Shown: positions 28,382-37,913 of the stretch, in pieces | Numbering within the stretch: position 1 is the stretch's first letter | How the letters are laid out: each line of letters starts with the position of its first letter | Source: Leptolyngbyaceae cyanobacterium | GTDB lineage: Bacteria; Cyanobacteriota; Cyanobacteriia; Cyanobacteriales; Aerosakkonemataceae | Direction of reading: 5' to 3' | NCBI GenBank assembly: GCA_036703985.1 | Contig: DATNQN010000051.1 | Span: 1-64,000, forward strand | Length of the DNA: 64,000 nt | Position numbers and translations under genes: made by a program | The notes under the pieces: generated by a model | Seen by the model: the letters and a program-made list of their open reading frames with translations, nothing else | What the model was told of the DNA's origin: nothing | The model's database searches: none

Positions 28382-29671
28382 ATGGCGAAACCACAAATGG
28401 CTGTTCGTATAAATTATGTAAATCCCTTTTTAAGTTCAATTGTAAGGTTGAGTCTAGCTATTGAAAAGTGGTTTGCAGTTGCATTATATTTTTATTTTAC
28501 AGAGCCTTTTTTAGCCCTTTATGCTAAGGAAGGTTATAAATGGACTGATCGGGTGAGCTTTTACCTTGAAAAATTGTTATTACTAATAGTCATTTGTTTA
28601 CTTTTGGCACGTTGGAAACAATCTCTTCTTATCCTCAGTAAAGGAAAATTGCTCCTATTATTTGTCGGAATTACTATAATATCTACACTCTGGTCAGACT
28701 TTCCAAGTGACACACAAAAACAAGCTATGAGTTTGGCAGAGTCAACTTTATTCGGAGTTTATTTTGCTTCTCGTTATAGCTTTAAAGAGCAGACACGGAT
28801 GATAACGTTAGCCTTTGTAATAGCATCAATATTTAGTATATTATACGTTTTTGGACTACCAAAATTTGGCATCACTCAGGTTGGCGGAAATGCAGGAAAT
28901 TGGCGGGGTATTTTTGTACATAAAAATACATTAGGACGCATGATGGTTATAGCCGGACTGTTTTTTTTGACTACAGCTTTTAGTAACAAAAGAAATTGGA
29001 TGGTGTTGGTATGCCTTGGCATTGCGGTTCAACTGATTTTGGGTACAAACTCAAAATCTGCTTTAGTCAGCTTTATTTTTCTGATTGCTATCTTACCTCT
29101 ATACAGAATTTTTCGATGGAATTCTATCATTTCCATCCCTCTTTATATAATAGTAGTCTTAACAGGTGGGACTGCCGCCCAGATGCTTGCTGACAATTGG
29201 AATGCAGCTTTAGCTTCTATAGATAAAGACCCTAACCTTAATGGACGCATTCCAATTTGGCAAATAGTAATTGAGAGGATTCAAGAGCGTCCTTGGTTGG
29301 GCTATGGCTATGATGGATTCTGGCATGGCTGGGAAGGCAAGTGGTCTGCAAGTCTCTGGCGTACAATTACTTGGCTGCCCGATCAAGCTCATAACGGTTT
29401 TTTAGATGTAGTACTTGAATTGGGTTTAGTAGGAGGAATAATTTTTGCTATTTTATTTGGAAATGCGATTTTCAGATCTGTAGAATGGATTCGCTTAAAT
29501 AGAACATTAGAAACTTTTTGGCCTCTGGCATATATGACATACTACGTACTGATGAATATGACTCAATCCATATTAGTTACACCATACACTTTTGTGTGGT
29601 TAATATTTGTTATGATAAGCCTTACACCAGTAGTTGATATTTATAAAAACAACGAAAAATATGAAAAATAA
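28382..29671 (+). CDS. O-antigen polymerase/ligase-like membrane protein (Wzy/WaaL family)
   Basis: A 429-residue protein with about 10-11 hydrophobic segments and a large periplasmic loop between the later segments. The loop contains GRIPIWQIVIERIQERPWLGYGYDGFW and QAHNGFLDVVLELGLVGG, the hallmark of the PF04932 O-antigen ligase/polymerase family; its HN pair probably belongs to the active site. In a locus with WcaJ, Wzx and Wzc homologues, the polymerase role is more likely than ligase. The last gene of the plus-strand run. Confidence 0.88.
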   Translation: MAKPQMAVRINYVNPFLSSIVRLSLAIEKWFAVALYFYFTEPFLALYAKEGYKWTDRVSFYLEKLLLLIVICLLLARWKQSLLILSKGKLLLLFVGITIISTLWSDFPSDTQKQAMSLAESTLFGVYFASRYSFKEQTRMITLAFVIASIFSILYVFGLPKFGITQVGGNAGNWRGIFVHKNTLGRMMVIAGLFFLTTAFSNKRNWMVLVCLGIAVQLILGTNSKSALVSFIFLIAILPLYRIFRWNSIISIPLYIIVVLTGGTAAQMLADNWNAALASIDKDPNLNGRIPIWQIVIERIQERPWLGYGYDGFWHGWEGKWSASLWRTITWLPDQAHNGFLDVVLELGLVGGIIFAILFGNAIFRSVEWIRLNRTLETFWPLAYMTYYVLMNMTQSILVTPYTFVWLIFVMISLTPVVDIYKNNEKYEK

Positions 29672-29723
29672 ATTATTCGAATACAGCTAGTGTAAACCAA
29701 AAGAATCTAAATATAAATCAAAA

Positions 29724-31307
29724 CTAATTCTCTTTAACCAGTTGCCAAAGTTTCTCTTGATAACTGCCTAATTCTTTGTTTTGCTCAAATTTAAAATTGT
29801 ACTCGTTTTCAAGAATTTTGCGAAATTCATCCGAAGGTTTGTATAAAAATAAATCACTATATTTTTGAGAAATTTTAATTACTCTTGGTTTAACTACTGC
29901 CTGAAGCCTCACTTTCGGGTATAGCAGATAGCTCAAAGACAAAATATAAGCTGGATCGTCATCACTTAATAAAAGAGAGTTTGTACCTTGATTAATAATA
30001 TAGGATGCTTGCAAATTGTATTGAGTTAATTTTGGCCCTTTGTTCCACCAAATTTGTGCTTGAGAGCTAATTAAGCAGGACAAGAATCCACTTACGAACA
30101 ATAATACAGCAGCACATTTCCAAAATTTCTGTTGCTTTAAGTTAACATTAAACGAAAATAATTTATTGGCAAGCAAGTAAGCAACAGCTATCTGAATACC
30201 CAGATAACAGGGAATTAAGTACCGAGCAACTCCCGATCTGCGTCCCCCTATAATTAAATCAGCTAGGATTAAAGTTAAGGCTGTCACTGCTATCAATATG
30301 AAAATAAATAACCACACTTGTTTCAAAGTGTGGCGGTAAATGAAATAAAGTGAATATACTACTAAAATAGACAAAATTAAAATAAAGGGTATTAGGGGAA
30401 TAAAATATGGCAAAGGATCATCAGAGCCAACACCAAAATCAATAAAAAGACGGCTAATATTACCAGCCCACATGGTAGTTAAAGATATAAAGCTAGCTTT
30501 CTGAGACGCCCAGTTTGTACCACCTTGAGTTTTGGAAAAATTACTCATAATAGCTAAAGTCCAAGGTGTCAATGCTAGCAGACCTGCCAGCGATGACAGC
30601 ATAAAGGCTGTTACGATTTTAGTTAATCTAAAGCCTTCTCTAATAAATACATAAATTCCATGCCCTATAGTGACAAACCCAGAAAATAAAAATGAATAAA
30701 GCCCCAGTGTCATACAAACCGCATAAATACCCCAACTAAACTTAGTTTGGAGTCGTATCGCTCGCAGCAAAGCTGCGCTGGATAGTAAAATCGTGACTAT
30801 CCACAAACTATATGGCCGTGCTTCCTGAGCGTATAACAAATGAAATGGCGAAATTGCTATGAGTCCGATTGCCACCCATCCTACCAAAGGCGATTCAAAT
30901 AACTCTCGGCATAGCCAATACATACAAGGAAACGCAAACAAGCTGATAAAGGCAGAAAAGCTTCTAATCGCTGCTACAGAATCACCAAAAAATTGCACCC
31001 AAAATCTTAACACCACAAAATAAAGTGGCGGCAGTTGAGGTTCTTCAACCGCTAAACTCTTAATAGTATCTATTACAGTTTTATCTTGGTTAATACCCTT
31101 GAACTTAGCCAAATATTCAATGTTAATTTCATGGCCATTAAAAGCTTGTTGAACTAACTCTTTTCTCGTGTATCCCGAAATCCTTAAAGAAGTAACAGCT
31201 TCATCTGGCCAATAAATTTTTTTATCTAAATTGAAAAATCTAAAAAATATTCCCAGAAGCAGTAACAGAATAATTAAAAATTTTAACGAATTTTTATAAC
31301 TTTTCAT
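29724..31307 (-). CDS. GT39-like integral-membrane glycosyltransferase (ArnT/PMT superfamily)
   Basis: A 527-residue protein with about 11-12 hydrophobic segments. The first periplasmic loop carries YWPDEAVTSLRISG, holding the catalytic DE pair of the PMT/ArnT superfamily, and EEPQLPPLYFVVLRFW, the second acidic motif. A soluble C-terminal part of about 90 residues follows. Such enzymes use polyprenyl-phosphate sugars as donors on the outside of the inner membrane, so this one may modify the polymer, a lipid or a protein. It is on the opposite strand to the preceding run. Confidence 0.85.
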   Translation of the reverse strand: MKSYKNSLKFLIILLLLLGIFFRFFNLDKKIYWPDEAVTSLRISGYTRKELVQQAFNGHEINIEYLAKFKGINQDKTVIDTIKSLAVEEPQLPPLYFVVLRFWVQFFGDSVAAIRSFSAFISLFAFPCMYWLCRELFESPLVGWVAIGLIAISPFHLLYAQEARPYSLWIVTILLSSAALLRAIRLQTKFSWGIYAVCMTLGLYSFLFSGFVTIGHGIYVFIREGFRLTKIVTAFMLSSLAGLLALTPWTLAIMSNFSKTQGGTNWASQKASFISLTTMWAGNISRLFIDFGVGSDDPLPYFIPLIPFILILSILVVYSLYFIYRHTLKQVWLFIFILIAVTALTLILADLIIGGRRSGVARYLIPCYLGIQIAVAYLLANKLFSFNVNLKQQKFWKCAAVLLFVSGFLSCLISSQAQIWWNKGPKLTQYNLQASYIINQGTNSLLLSDDDPAYILSLSYLLYPKVRLQAVVKPRVIKISQKYSDLFLYKPSDEFRKILENEYNFKFEQNKELGSYQEKLWQLVKEN

Positions 31308-31333
31308 AACTGATTAGCCCTAAAAATTAATAC

Positions 31334-31371
31334 AGAGCCGGAACAATCTCTTTTTAGGAAATTCCGGCTCT
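31334..31371 (-). terminator. Terminator-like hairpin after the PEP-CTERM gene
   Basis: A perfect 10-bp inverted repeat, agagccggaa/ttccggctct, with an 18-base loop in the gap between the PEP-CTERM gene and the GT39-like gene, both on the minus strand. On that strand it is followed by gtattaattttt, a weak T-rich tract. Confidence 0.6.
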
Positions 31372-31422
31372 ATATTTGCTATATTAATTCAATCCTAAGC
31401 CAGGTTGAAAGGGCAAGTTAAA

Positions 31423-32151
31423 CTAACTAATGCTGCGGCGACGAGTCCGAGAAACAGCCAAAGCACCTGCTATTAATCCTAAACCAGCCAATGTAGTTGG
31501 CTCAGGAACTGAAGCTATTCTTGCTTTCGCTGTAATCATCATGTCATTGTAGTCTACATGATCGTCTGCAGTTCCTGGGAGACCGAAATCCTCGAAGCCG
31601 ATCAAGATAGTGTTAGTCAAGGGATTAGTAGAAGCAGAGCTAGGTGTTAGCGCTAATTTGCTGTTGGTGCTGTAAGTAGGAATCCGCCACTTTTGATTGC
31701 TGTTAGGATTAGCAGGATTAATTTTATCGTTTAGTACCCAAGCAGCATCAGCTTCGTTATAAAAGTGGGCATCGTAATCTGAGATGCTTGAGTAAGAACC
31801 ATTACTTAGTTTTCTATCCAGGAAGAAAGAGTAAGTTCCCGCAGCTAACGTTACGCTCTTAGTACAATTAATGACCGCTATACCACAAGTTCCTTGCCAG
31901 TCATTAGCATTGGAGTTATTATCAGACCTCATAACTTCGCCAAGGATGTTAGTTTTTACTCCACCTGGGCCAATCAGTCCAACATTTGACTGGAAATAAC
32001 CGTGAGATTCCTTGAATTCAAAGTCGAAAATGGTTTCCTTATCAAGGGTGAAAGTTTTGCCAAGGTTAAAAGCTTGTGCTGGAGCAGAGACCATACCAAC
32101 TAAAGCAGTGGCGGCAGCGGCGGTAGTGAGTAAGTATTTTTTGAAGTTCAT
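31423..32151 (-). CDS. PEP-CTERM-sorted exported protein with DUF4114-like domain
   Basis: About 242 residues. An N-terminal signal peptide (KKYLLTTAAAATALVGMVSAPAQA) leads a beta-rich domain with the DUF4114-type block DDHVDYNDMMITAKA. It ends with the sorting signal VPEPTTLAGLGLIAGALAVSRTRRRS: PEP motif, membrane helix and basic tail. Such proteins are processed by exosortase, and their genes tend to accompany EPS loci. I choose the ATG at 32151 because agga lies 8 bases upstream; an ATG three codons earlier is too close to it. No exosortase gene is in the window. Confidence 0.9.
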   Translation of the reverse strand: MNFKKYLLTTAAAATALVGMVSAPAQAFNLGKTFTLDKETIFDFEFKESHGYFQSNVGLIGPGGVKTNILGEVMRSDNNSNANDWQGTCGIAVINCTKSVTLAAGTYSFFLDRKLSNGSYSSISDYDAHFYNEADAAWVLNDKINPANPNSNQKWRIPTYSTNSKLALTPSSASTNPLTNTILIGFEDFGLPGTADDHVDYNDMMITAKARIASVPEPTTLAGLGLIAGALAVSRTRRRSIS

Positions 32152-32717
32152 GGTAACCATCCTAAAAGGTAGTGACAGGTATAACTTGGTAAAGATGATT
32201 TTGACTAAGGGAGTGGCCTAGATTACCTACAAGTCGTATTTGGCTTTTTCCGGTGCAACCTAGAAACACTTTTGCTTAGCAAATATATACAAACAAATGG
32301 TTCTTTTTTTACATAACCGGGCAGTTGGCAGTTAACTGGTGGTTTTTTTACATCACAATCAATTAGTAACTGATATAGTACCTTGGTGTCTATAGTTATG
32401 AGCTACCTTTACCTACTCTTTAAAAATCTTCGGCATTTTTGTGAATTATTGGCCTGTGTAACCTGAACGCTGCTTATCAATGGCTGAAAGCATCAGTATT
32501 TCTACGTAATTTAGCCGTAAGAGTTAAAGAAAAGCATATTGTATATATTTCTTTTTCTATCTTAAGAATGAGACGGTTTTTACGGAGTCTTTTTTTTAGC
32601 GACAGCACTAAGAAGAATTTTTACTAAAAAACAAATAAGTTCATGCCTAGTTATAGCCAAAAAATTAATTCTTAGATGAACTATGTTTCCTCTATAAGCT
32701 GAAAAACAAGGATTTCC
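32152..32717. other. Intergenic region between PEP-CTERM and WcaJ-type genes
   Basis: About 566 bp, AT-rich, with several runs of T. No gene, tRNA or convincing terminator was seen. It must contain the promoter of the PEP-CTERM gene. Confidence 0.35.
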
Positions 32718-34133
32718 TTAGTAAGCGCCCTCTTTTCTCAACACAGCCCTAACTGTCTGTAATAAAATTTGAAAGTCTAGGCGAAGAGACCAATTTTGGA
32801 TGTATGTTATGTCCAGTCGGAATACATCCTCGAAATCAACCACGTTAGAACGACCAGAAACTTGCCAAAGACCCGTGATACCTGGTAAAACTTCATGGCG
32901 AATAAAATGATGTTCTGACATTTTTTGTACATCTCGTAAGGGAAATGGGCGAGGCCCTACTAAACTCATTTCACCTACTAAGACATTAATGATTTGCGGT
33001 AGTTCATCAAGACTATAACGGCGTAAAAATTTGCCTACGCTGGTAATCCTGGGGTCGTCTTTCATTTTGAACATGACACCTCCTTTCATTTCATTTTTTG
33101 TTTCTAGTTCTTTTTGCAATTGCTCTGCATTTATTACCATTGTACGGAACTTCCAAACCTTGAATTGCTTGCCTTTCAGACCAATACGACTTTGCTTATA
33201 AAATATAGGACCGGGAGAATTTATTTTTATTAATAGTGCTATCAATAAAAACAGAGGGCTTGCTAGAATCAACACTAATAGAGCCACTAAAATATCAACA
33301 AAACGTTTAGTCCAAAAATCGCTACCAAGTATGGGAGGAGAGCGGAATCTAATTGTAGTTAACCCATCAATCATCTTTATTTCTGACCATTGACTGGGGA
33401 TCTTTAAACCTATAGGTAAAACTCGAAGGCTGATCCCAGAACTCATCAATTCCCAATAAAGAAAAATAGGCGCTCTAACAGCTTCCCAAGAACAAACAAA
33501 AACTTCGCTAACTTTAAGTTGGCGAACATCTGCCAGAATTTCATTCCAACTTTCTTGATTTGTTTCACATGGTAAAACTGATTGTCCTCTAATATCAAAT
33601 CTAGCTGTTTTATCAAGTAATTTACGAGCTTCTTCAATATCTCTTGGGTCGCCCAACAAAAAAATTCTCTGCCGGATTGCACCTTGACGACGGAGGTTTA
33701 CAATGGCTAACTGAATCAATAGTCTTTCTGTACAAACTAAAATTAATAATAGGAGCCAAGCTAACAAAAAAGTTGACCGAGAAACGATCAGCCCCGGCTT
33801 GTAAAGAAACGCGATAATTACCAAAATAAACTGAGCTAAAGTCAGGGATTTGATCATATTTAAGTAATCCCTTCGTTTATCATCAGTGCCGTAGTGTCCA
33901 GAAGCCGCTAAAATACCGATGGTAATCGCTAAAATAGGTAGCAAAAATCCTGGTTGTTCCGGAGACTTCCAAAAAAGCTCGAAATCATCAACCGGTTTTC
34001 CCCAAGAATCAGCAAAAATCCACGCTGAACATGACATAAGGCTGTCTAGCACGACTAAGGTAACGACCCTAAGCCAGCCGACACCTGTCCCTTGGCGAAG
34101 TCTAGTAATAATAGGGGCGCGTAGATCGGGCAT
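32718..34133 (-). CDS. WcaJ-type exopolysaccharide priming glycosylphosphotransferase
   Basis: Starts EPS repeat-unit synthesis by transferring a hexose-1-phosphate to undecaprenyl phosphate at the inner membrane. About 471 residues from the ATG at 34133; a TTG 33 bases earlier is possible. The N-terminal half has about four membrane segments, then a CoA-binding-like Rossmann region (RQRIFLLGDPRDIEEARKL). A fifth hydrophobic helix (LVALLVLILASPLFLLIALLI) leads the catalytic part, with FKVWKFRTM, SLDELPQIINVLVGEMSLVGPRP and GITGLWQVSGRS. This is the full PF02397 signature. Confidence 0.95.
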   Translation of the reverse strand: MPDLRAPIITRLRQGTGVGWLRVVTLVVLDSLMSCSAWIFADSWGKPVDDFELFWKSPEQPGFLLPILAITIGILAASGHYGTDDKRRDYLNMIKSLTLAQFILVIIAFLYKPGLIVSRSTFLLAWLLLLILVCTERLLIQLAIVNLRRQGAIRQRIFLLGDPRDIEEARKLLDKTARFDIRGQSVLPCETNQESWNEILADVRQLKVSEVFVCSWEAVRAPIFLYWELMSSGISLRVLPIGLKIPSQWSEIKMIDGLTTIRFRSPPILGSDFWTKRFVDILVALLVLILASPLFLLIALLIKINSPGPIFYKQSRIGLKGKQFKVWKFRTMVINAEQLQKELETKNEMKGGVMFKMKDDPRITSVGKFLRRYSLDELPQIINVLVGEMSLVGPRPFPLRDVQKMSEHHFIRHEVLPGITGLWQVSGRSNVVDFEDVFRLDITYIQNWSLRLDFQILLQTVRAVLRKEGAY

Positions 34134-34710
34134 AATTGAGCAATTGATATGGGGTAATGAAGACAACTAATACTTATACGTTACTTATTTTTTAGCACTA
34201 TCTTGTTTGACAAGGGCATTTTTTATTTTTTTCGATTATTGAGAAATCGGTAAAGCTTTTACCGTTTATGTAATTATTTAGCACCCTGTTCTAAATAGTA
34301 ATATAGTTTTACTGATAGTTAAGCGGTGCTTTTTGCTAGGTGCTTTTGCCTGATGAGCTTGATTCTCGAACAGTCTTCTCCAATTTCGATCGCATTCTCA
34401 GTGTTGGCCGTGCCATGATTTGAGAAATAAGTCGGCTGCACCCCAAAAGTTGTTTGCTCTTATGCCATCGCAAGGTTTGGACAAGTCTAGATGAGTGGTC
34501 TTTAGTTTAAATCTAACCCATCTACCTAAAAACAACTGTCCTGTAAAAAAATGTATCAAACACTACTGGTATTCTTATTCAATTAAAAGGGCAGGATTCT
34601 CAGAAACTCCAATGGCTTAAGATAAAATTTTACTCCAAAATAAGAATTGGCTAAAAACTATACTTGTGAAAATTGCCAAAAGTATAATACCTTGACATAA
34701 ACGAAAAGAG
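34134..34710. other. Divergent intergenic region
   Basis: 577 bp between the WcaJ-type gene and the M41-like gene. A TATAAT hexamer at 34683-34688 lies 22 bp before the plus-strand start codon and may be its -10; no standard -35 stands in place. No gene was recognised. Confidence 0.35.
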
Positions 34711-35433
34711 ATGTTTTCAGTTTACCCACAGATGAGTAAAACAGCCCTAAATTTAATTGCCATTTTAGTTTTTGTAATGACCCTTTCGGTTTTACTGGGG
34801 CCATTGTTTAATTTATCACCAGTAGTGCCAGCGATCGCCACTGCTAGCATATTAGGACTAGCAACTTTAGATACTTTTACTTGGCAGGGACAAGGAAGCA
34901 ACCTGCTTTTGGATTGGCTAGCTGGTTTTTCCCCCGAACACCGATCCCGTATAGTTAGGCATGAAGCAGGCCACTTTCTGGTTGCTCACCTGTTGGGAAT
35001 ACCCGTTACCAGCTACACTCTAAGTGCTTGGGAAGCTTACAAGCAAGGTCATTCCGGCCAAGGGGGGGTTACCTTTGACGATCGAGAATTAGCATTCCAA
35101 TTAGAGCAAGGTACTTTATCTGCTCATTTGTTAAACCGCTACGGTACAGTTTGGATGGCTGGGGTAGCAGCAGAAACCTTAGTTTATGGAAACGCAGAAG
35201 GAGGCGCAGAAGACCGAGAGAAACTGGCCACTGTTTTGATGAAACTAAAAGGTTCCTTTACCTCTTTCCCGCAGCAAGAACGTAGTTTTACTCTGCAAGC
35301 TCGCACTCTCTTACAAGCTAACTGGATGTGTTACGAAGCATTGGTAGCCGCAATGGAACAACGCTCTCCCGTTACGGAATGCTATCGGATTGTTGCTCAA
35401 CATTCTCCGATTGCTTCGGACGTACAGAAGTAA
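34711..35433 (+). CDS. Stand-alone FtsH/M41-like zinc peptidase
   Basis: A 240-residue protein with two hydrophobic segments at about 11-52, then a soluble domain carrying the zinc motif RHEAGHFLVAHLLG and a later GGAEDREKL block that may supply the third zinc ligand, as in FtsH. The AAA+ ATPase domain of FtsH is absent, so it is not a normal FtsH. Cyanobacterial and plastid relatives are known as FtsH-like or membrane metalloprotease proteins. The ATG at 34711 follows gaaaagag; an ATG seven codons later is the alternative. Target unknown. Confidence 0.8.
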   Translation: MFSVYPQMSKTALNLIAILVFVMTLSVLLGPLFNLSPVVPAIATASILGLATLDTFTWQGQGSNLLLDWLAGFSPEHRSRIVRHEAGHFLVAHLLGIPVTSYTLSAWEAYKQGHSGQGGVTFDDRELAFQLEQGTLSAHLLNRYGTVWMAGVAAETLVYGNAEGGAEDREKLATVLMKLKGSFTSFPQQERSFTLQARTLLQANWMCYEALVAAMEQRSPVTECYRIVAQHSPIASDVQK

Positions 35434-35620
35434 AATCATATCAAGTCCGGTTGCATTATTGCCCTTAGAGTGATTTCGGAATTCTCTGTGAGAATAACAG
35501 ATTAAAAAATCAAGACAAATGTAGGCGATAGCCTTGCCGTAGACTGCCCAGATAAAAGTATTTCATTTGTCAGCTTGTCCCTAATTTTGGGCCAGAAAAA
35601 AATTTGCCGATCTCGTTTGC

Positions 35621-36691
35621 TTATTCCGATGGTCGGTCTTCTTCCCAAATAACTTGATTACGCCCATTAGACTTCGCACGGAGCAAGTTTCGATCGGCCC
35701 GATTCAGTAAACCGATCCCATTAGCATCATCATTTGCTTGCAGGGAGCCAATACCAATGCTGACAGTAATACTTAACGCCAGATTATTATCGATCGTAAA
35801 ACACTGATTACCGATCAGACGATTTAAGCGAAGGGCCACTACTCTAGCTTCTTGAAGGCTCGTATTGCTGAGAATAATCACGAACTCTTCCCCTCCGTAG
35901 CGAAAAGGCGTATCTTGAAACCGAAGATTGTGTCGCAGGCGGGCAGATAATAATTGAAGAACTCGATCGCCCACTAAATGGCCGTGAGTATCGTTGATCG
36001 ACTTAAAATAATCGACATCTAATATCAGTAAGCTCAAAGGCGTAGAGCGAGAGCGAGCGTTTTGTATTTGTCGGGGTAGTTCCCAGTCCAGCGCACGACG
36101 ATTACTCAATTCAGTTAGAGGATCGGCTAAAGCGATCGCAGATAATACGTCATTAGTACGCATCAAATTGCGATATAGCTGCACTCGCTTAATTCCGGCC
36201 TGTATTTGCGCTTGTAGCAAGTGATTTTGCATAGTTAATCCAGCTTCCCAGGAAATATCCCCACTCCCGCGATCGGTTAACAACCACAAATAAGCGTCTG
36301 CTCCTCCTTCCAAAGCCGCTGCCCTAAATCCCAAGTCCCAATTCCATCCTGGTAGAATTTCCTCTATAGCATTCTGTGGTTGCTCGGCTATTAAAATGCA
36401 GTATATCCAAGCCAAACTAATCTGTTGTTTCAGCTGGCGGCACAGATCTAGGCTACCTACCTGATTAGCTTGTAGAATTACCACATCAGGCTGTCGTGCT
36501 TGGATTAGGGTTAATGCTTCGTTAGGAGAAGACGCCACCTCTAAAGTACAAGCAGCTAAATATTGAAGCCTCTCGAGAAGTGTTGTTTGAAATTCATCAC
36601 TTCCAACTATCAGAATGGAAGCATCCATCGGCGTAGGGAACTGGGTAGGAACATTTAATTCGTGAGTGCGGCGATGTAAAAAAAGTTTCAC
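35621..36691 (-). CDS. Diguanylate cyclase with degenerate receiver domain
   Basis: A 356-residue protein. Residues about 24-145 look like a response-regulator receiver (ILIVGSDEF ... PDVVILQAN), but the phosphoacceptor Asp is replaced by Gln (Q74). The C-terminal 170 residues are a GGDEF domain with an intact active site (FRYGGEEFVIIL) and an inhibitory I-site RFQD five residues before it. It should make c-di-GMP from two GTP. The GTG at 36691 gives the longest form; the ATG at 36628 starts right at the receiver and is equally possible. Confidence 0.9.
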   Translation of the reverse strand: MKLFLHRRTHELNVPTQFPTPMDASILIVGSDEFQTTLLERLQYLAACTLEVASSPNEALTLIQARQPDVVILQANQVGSLDLCRQLKQQISLAWIYCILIAEQPQNAIEEILPGWNWDLGFRAAALEGGADAYLWLLTDRGSGDISWEAGLTMQNHLLQAQIQAGIKRVQLYRNLMRTNDVLSAIALADPLTELSNRRALDWELPRQIQNARSRSTPLSLLILDVDYFKSINDTHGHLVGDRVLQLLSARLRHNLRFQDTPFRYGGEEFVIILSNTSLQEARVVALRLNRLIGNQCFTIDNNLALSITVSIGIGSLQANDDANGIGLLNRADRNLLRAKSNGRNQVIWEEDRPSE

Positions 36692-37107
36692 GTCAGAAGC
36701 ATCATAAAAAATGGAAATTTTACTTGAGAGGTGAGATCCCCTACCCCATGTTTTATGAGTATATCTGGGTTCAGGCTAGCCACTAACCACAAGTGCCACC
36801 CACTTTTTACATTTTCCTCTTTCTACAGGTTCCCAATAGTCTGATTCCGATAGTTTAGGTTAAACTTTACACAATCTTTAAGCAATTTATTTAATCGCAT
36901 ACAGCTTTTTTAAGTATCTAAGTTAGTAATTAATCGCTCTATGTTAATACGTATTTATACTTAACAAAAGTGCTTTGTCAAGTTATATAGGCAATCTAAG
37001 TCAAAATTTCGGCTCACCAATTTGGCGGTAATCACAATAGTGCAATACCAAATTATTTTTTAGGATCGTCATCTTGGCTGAGATAGCTAATTGGAGTTTG
37101 CCCTGCT
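36692..37107. other. Intergenic region, nothing recognised
   Basis: 416 bp between the cyclic-nucleotide-binding gene and the diguanylate cyclase gene, both on the minus strand. It is AT-rich with no clear hairpin, so the two genes may or may not share a transcript. Confidence 0.3.
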
Positions 37108-37587
37108 TTATCCCACTAACTTTTTTCCTCCCGTAGATTCCTGTGCCTGACGTTCGGCTATTTGAGCATTTAGCTTTTGGTTTAACTCGCGAATACGACG
37201 GGACAGCAACCGGATTATATTAACTGCGATACCAGGCGTTTCTTCGATCGCATCATATAATTGCTGCTGAGTCAGCACCAGACACTCGCAGTCTGTCAGT
37301 GTAGATACAGAAGCAGAGCGGGGTTCTGCATCAAACAAAGACATTTCACCAAAACAAGTGCCCGGGCCTAATTGAGCTAGTTCCTGACTCCCAATGTGAA
37401 CCCGCACTTGACCGAGTACAACGATGTAGAGCGATCGCCCCTCTTGTCCTTGGGTAAAAATTGCGTGCTTAGCCGGGAATGAAAGCTCATCCATTACCGA
37501 AGCCAACCGGACGAGAAAATCATCTCGTAGTTCTTGAAAAATGGGCACGCCCCTAACAAATAGTAGCCTATCAACACTGGTAAGCAT
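37108..37587 (-). CDS. Cyclic-nucleotide-binding domain protein
   Basis: A 159-residue single-domain protein. The CRP/PKA-type beta-roll covers residues about 10-125, with the phosphate-binding cassette CFGEMSLFDAEPRSASV, including the conserved Glu and Arg that bind the cyclic phosphate. A Gln/Glu-rich helix follows (about 130-155) without a DNA-binding domain, so it is probably a sensor or partner protein and not a transcription factor. It lies 326 bp downstream of the transporter/HEAT gene on the same strand. Confidence 0.88.
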   Translation of the reverse strand: MLTSVDRLLFVRGVPIFQELRDDFLVRLASVMDELSFPAKHAIFTQGQEGRSLYIVVLGQVRVHIGSQELAQLGPGTCFGEMSLFDAEPRSASVSTLTDCECLVLTQQQLYDAIEETPGIAVNIIRLLSRRIRELNQKLNAQIAERQAQESTGGKKLVG

Positions 37588-37913
37588 CTATCTATACTTT
37601 TATCTGATAACAATAATACCCCGGCCATGCTTAAACATCCCGGAGTTCTTAAGGAACATTGTACTGTTTTATAGCATTGAGAATATTTTTCATATTATAG
37701 AAGCGATCGTTTTCTACTAAAAATAAGGATAATTTATCGGAATCAGCATCAAAATAATCCCTAAGCTGAATATGAATTGAGTTTCATATAAAAATAAAAT
37801 TAAAAATTATAGCAATTAATTTAATCTTGCTTACTTTTAAGTAAAACATCGATTAACTAAATTTTGGTTTAATTTTCCAAAGTTTTTGGTGGGCTTTGCC
37901 CACCCACCAAAAC
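37588..37913. other. Intergenic region with hairpin at its end
   Basis: 326 bp; AT-rich. Apart from the inverted repeat at about 37884-37912, next to the stop codon of the transporter/HEAT gene, I see nothing in it. Confidence 0.35.
37884..37912 (-). terminator. Inverted repeat after the transporter/HEAT gene
   Basis: The arms ttttggtggg and cccaccaaaa pair perfectly around a 9-base loop immediately after the gene's stop codon. There is no long T-tract on the minus strand beyond the arm, so termination is plausible but not certain. Confidence 0.5.
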
